NCBI RefSeq assembly: GCF_000015165.1
Contig: NC_009485.1
Coordinates: forward strand, 1,590,001-1,654,000
Direction: 5' to 3'
Source of the DNA: Bradyrhizobium sp. BTAi1
GTDB lineage: Bacteria; Pseudomonadota; Alphaproteobacteria; Rhizobiales; Xanthobacteraceae
DNA length: 64,000 nt
Shown: positions 63,244-64,000 of the stretch, one piece after another
Position numbering within the stretch: the first letter of the stretch is position 1
Layout: each line of letters starts with the position of its first letter
Made by a program: the position numbers and the translations under genes
Notes under the pieces: model-generated
Databases searched by the model: none
Seen by the model: the letters and a program-made list of their open reading frames with translations, nothing else
Told to the model about the DNA's origin: nothing

Positions 63244-64000
63244 TCACACATTTTTGAGCCTCAAAGTGGTGCCGTATTTGATGCGGCGGAAGGCTTCGAG
63301 GCCCACCCGCATCACCATTGGGCCGGGCTTTCCGTAGTAGGCGGTCCATCCTCCGAGCCGAGCGATGACCCATGCAGCGAAGGCAAGCGTACCTTTTCGG
63401 TGTGGGTTCTTTTGCTTCTCGGTAGCTCCCTCGAATTCGGCAGAGAGAGCTTCGAGCACAGGCCGATCGTCGGGGTCAAAGGCCTCGATCAATTTTTCCT
63501 CGGTGGTTCCGTCACGGGCGCGCACCAGTTGCATGATGGTGACCGCGGCCACAGCGGCTGCCGCGACAAACTTGATCATGACTTCTGGCTCACCAATGTC
63601 GGCCTCCTCGATATCAAAGCCTGCCGATTTGAGCGTGCGAAAGAACTCCTCGATCGTCCATCGCTTACGATAGAGATCGACAATCCGACGTGCTTGCTTT
63701 GAGCTCCTCACGACGTGAGTGGTGAGGAGCCGCCAATGGATCGACTCGCCGTCATGGGTCGATGACACCTCTCGAACATCCACGATGGTCAGTCGGACCG
63801 TATCGGGCAGATCAGGTGCTGGGCTTGGATGCGGCCTGCATAGCGTTACGGGTGAGAAGCGCAAGGCAAGCTCGGCCGTCCGCTCCTTGCGGCCCGGAGC
63901 TGCAGGTATCGTCACGCTGAACCGGGCTGCTTCCGGCAGGCCATCGACGAATGCAAACTGACTCGTAAAAGTCCCGGATTTCAATTTGATCTTCCGGTTC
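63244..64000 (-). CDS. IS4-family (Tn5-like) transposase, N-terminus beyond the window
   Basis: The frame is open to the right edge, so only the C-terminal 250 or so residues are visible. LYRKRWTIEEFFRTLKSAGF carries the Y-x(2)-R-x(3)-E-x(6)-K signature of IS4-type DDE transposases, with the catalytic Glu in IEEF. The end (LGGWTAYYGKPGPMVMRVGLE) is also Tn5-group-like. The element end probably lies between 63050 and 63240; its terminal repeat cannot be identified without the other end. Confidence 0.88.
   Translation of the reverse strand, partial: NRKIKLKSGTFTSQFAFVDGLPEAARFSVTIPAAPGRKERTAELALRFSPVTLCRPHPSPAPDLPDTVRLTIVDVREVSSTHDGESIHWRLLTTHVVRSSKQARRIVDLYRKRWTIEEFFRTLKSAGFDIEEADIGEPEVMIKFVAAAAVAAVTIMQLVRARDGTTEEKLIEAFDPDDRPVLEALSAEFEGATEKQKNPHRKGTLAFAAWVIARLGGWTAYYGKPGPMVMRVGLEAFRRIKYGTTLRLKNV

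Noticed and set aside
63106..63702. 198-codon plus-strand frame
   Set aside because: It is antisense to the IS4-family transposase.
1..64000. CRISPR arrays, rRNA and tRNA genes
   Set aside because: No regularly spaced repeats and no cloverleaf or rRNA-like sequence were noticed on reading. A covariance-model scan was not possible.

Overview
The window is high-GC DNA that looks like an accessory-rich stretch of an alphaproteobacterial chromosome, most likely Bradyrhizobium or a close relative (Nitrobacteraceae). This is judged from remembered protein similarity, the trb-DUF2274-LysR layout typical of rhizobial integrative elements, FixK/FNR-type boxes and many small secreted proteins of rhizobial style; no search was run. 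No rRNA, tRNA or CRISPR array was seen.

Layout. (1) 1-8.5 kb: the distal part of a conjugative trb (P-type IV secretion) operon, trbE(partial)-J-K-L-F-G-I plus a DUF2274 gene, all translationally coupled, facing a convergent LysR regulator. (2) 9-24.9 kb: a complete-looking tad/Flp pilus locus (cpaB, cpaE, cpaF, tadB, tadC, cpaC, tadD, two tadE-like genes, a tadG-like gene, flp, cpaA). It is bracketed by cyclic-di-GMP genes that are all damaged: a frameshifted GAF-HD-GYP gene, a GGDEF-truncated EAL gene and a CZB-GGDEF gene with stops. A perfect FixK/FNR box lies at class II spacing before cpaB and a second one lies before the EAL gene, so pilus output is probably tied to oxygen. A second flp copy is a pseudogene. 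(3) 25.4-29.4 kb: chemotaxis genes (cheR, a cheY-like regulator, a PAS-bearing receptor). (4) 29.4-31.3 kb: an IS scar, with an IS200-like left end cut by a shortened IS3-family element.

(5) 31.5-43.6 kb: small proteins, an Omp25-like barrel, then a divergent tripartite RND efflux set (NodT-type outer-membrane lipoprotein opposite membrane-fusion protein and heavy-metal-type pump). A divergent response regulator and histidine kinase follow, and the two divergent promoters share a TGTGA-N4-TCAC dyad. (6) 45.4-53.1 kb: a metal-import block with a barrel-porin fusion, a divergent NRAMP homologue lacking two metal ligands, mntR, mntH with two MntR-like operators between them, and an MgtC/SapB protein. 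(7) 53.4-55.1 kb: debris, with a SulP permease remnant, half an IS630 transposase and a truncated NmrA-like gene.

(8) 55.4-62.2 kb: the most novel-looking part. A minus-strand operon encodes a DUF5132 protein, an HMA2-type protein, a P1B-like ATPase with no cysteine in its transmembrane metal motif, an EcsC-family protein and a DUF445 protein. Nearby are a third HMA2-like protein and a small stand-alone protein resembling the RNA polymerase alpha C-terminal domain. The window ends in an IS4/Tn5-like transposase gene that runs off the right edge.
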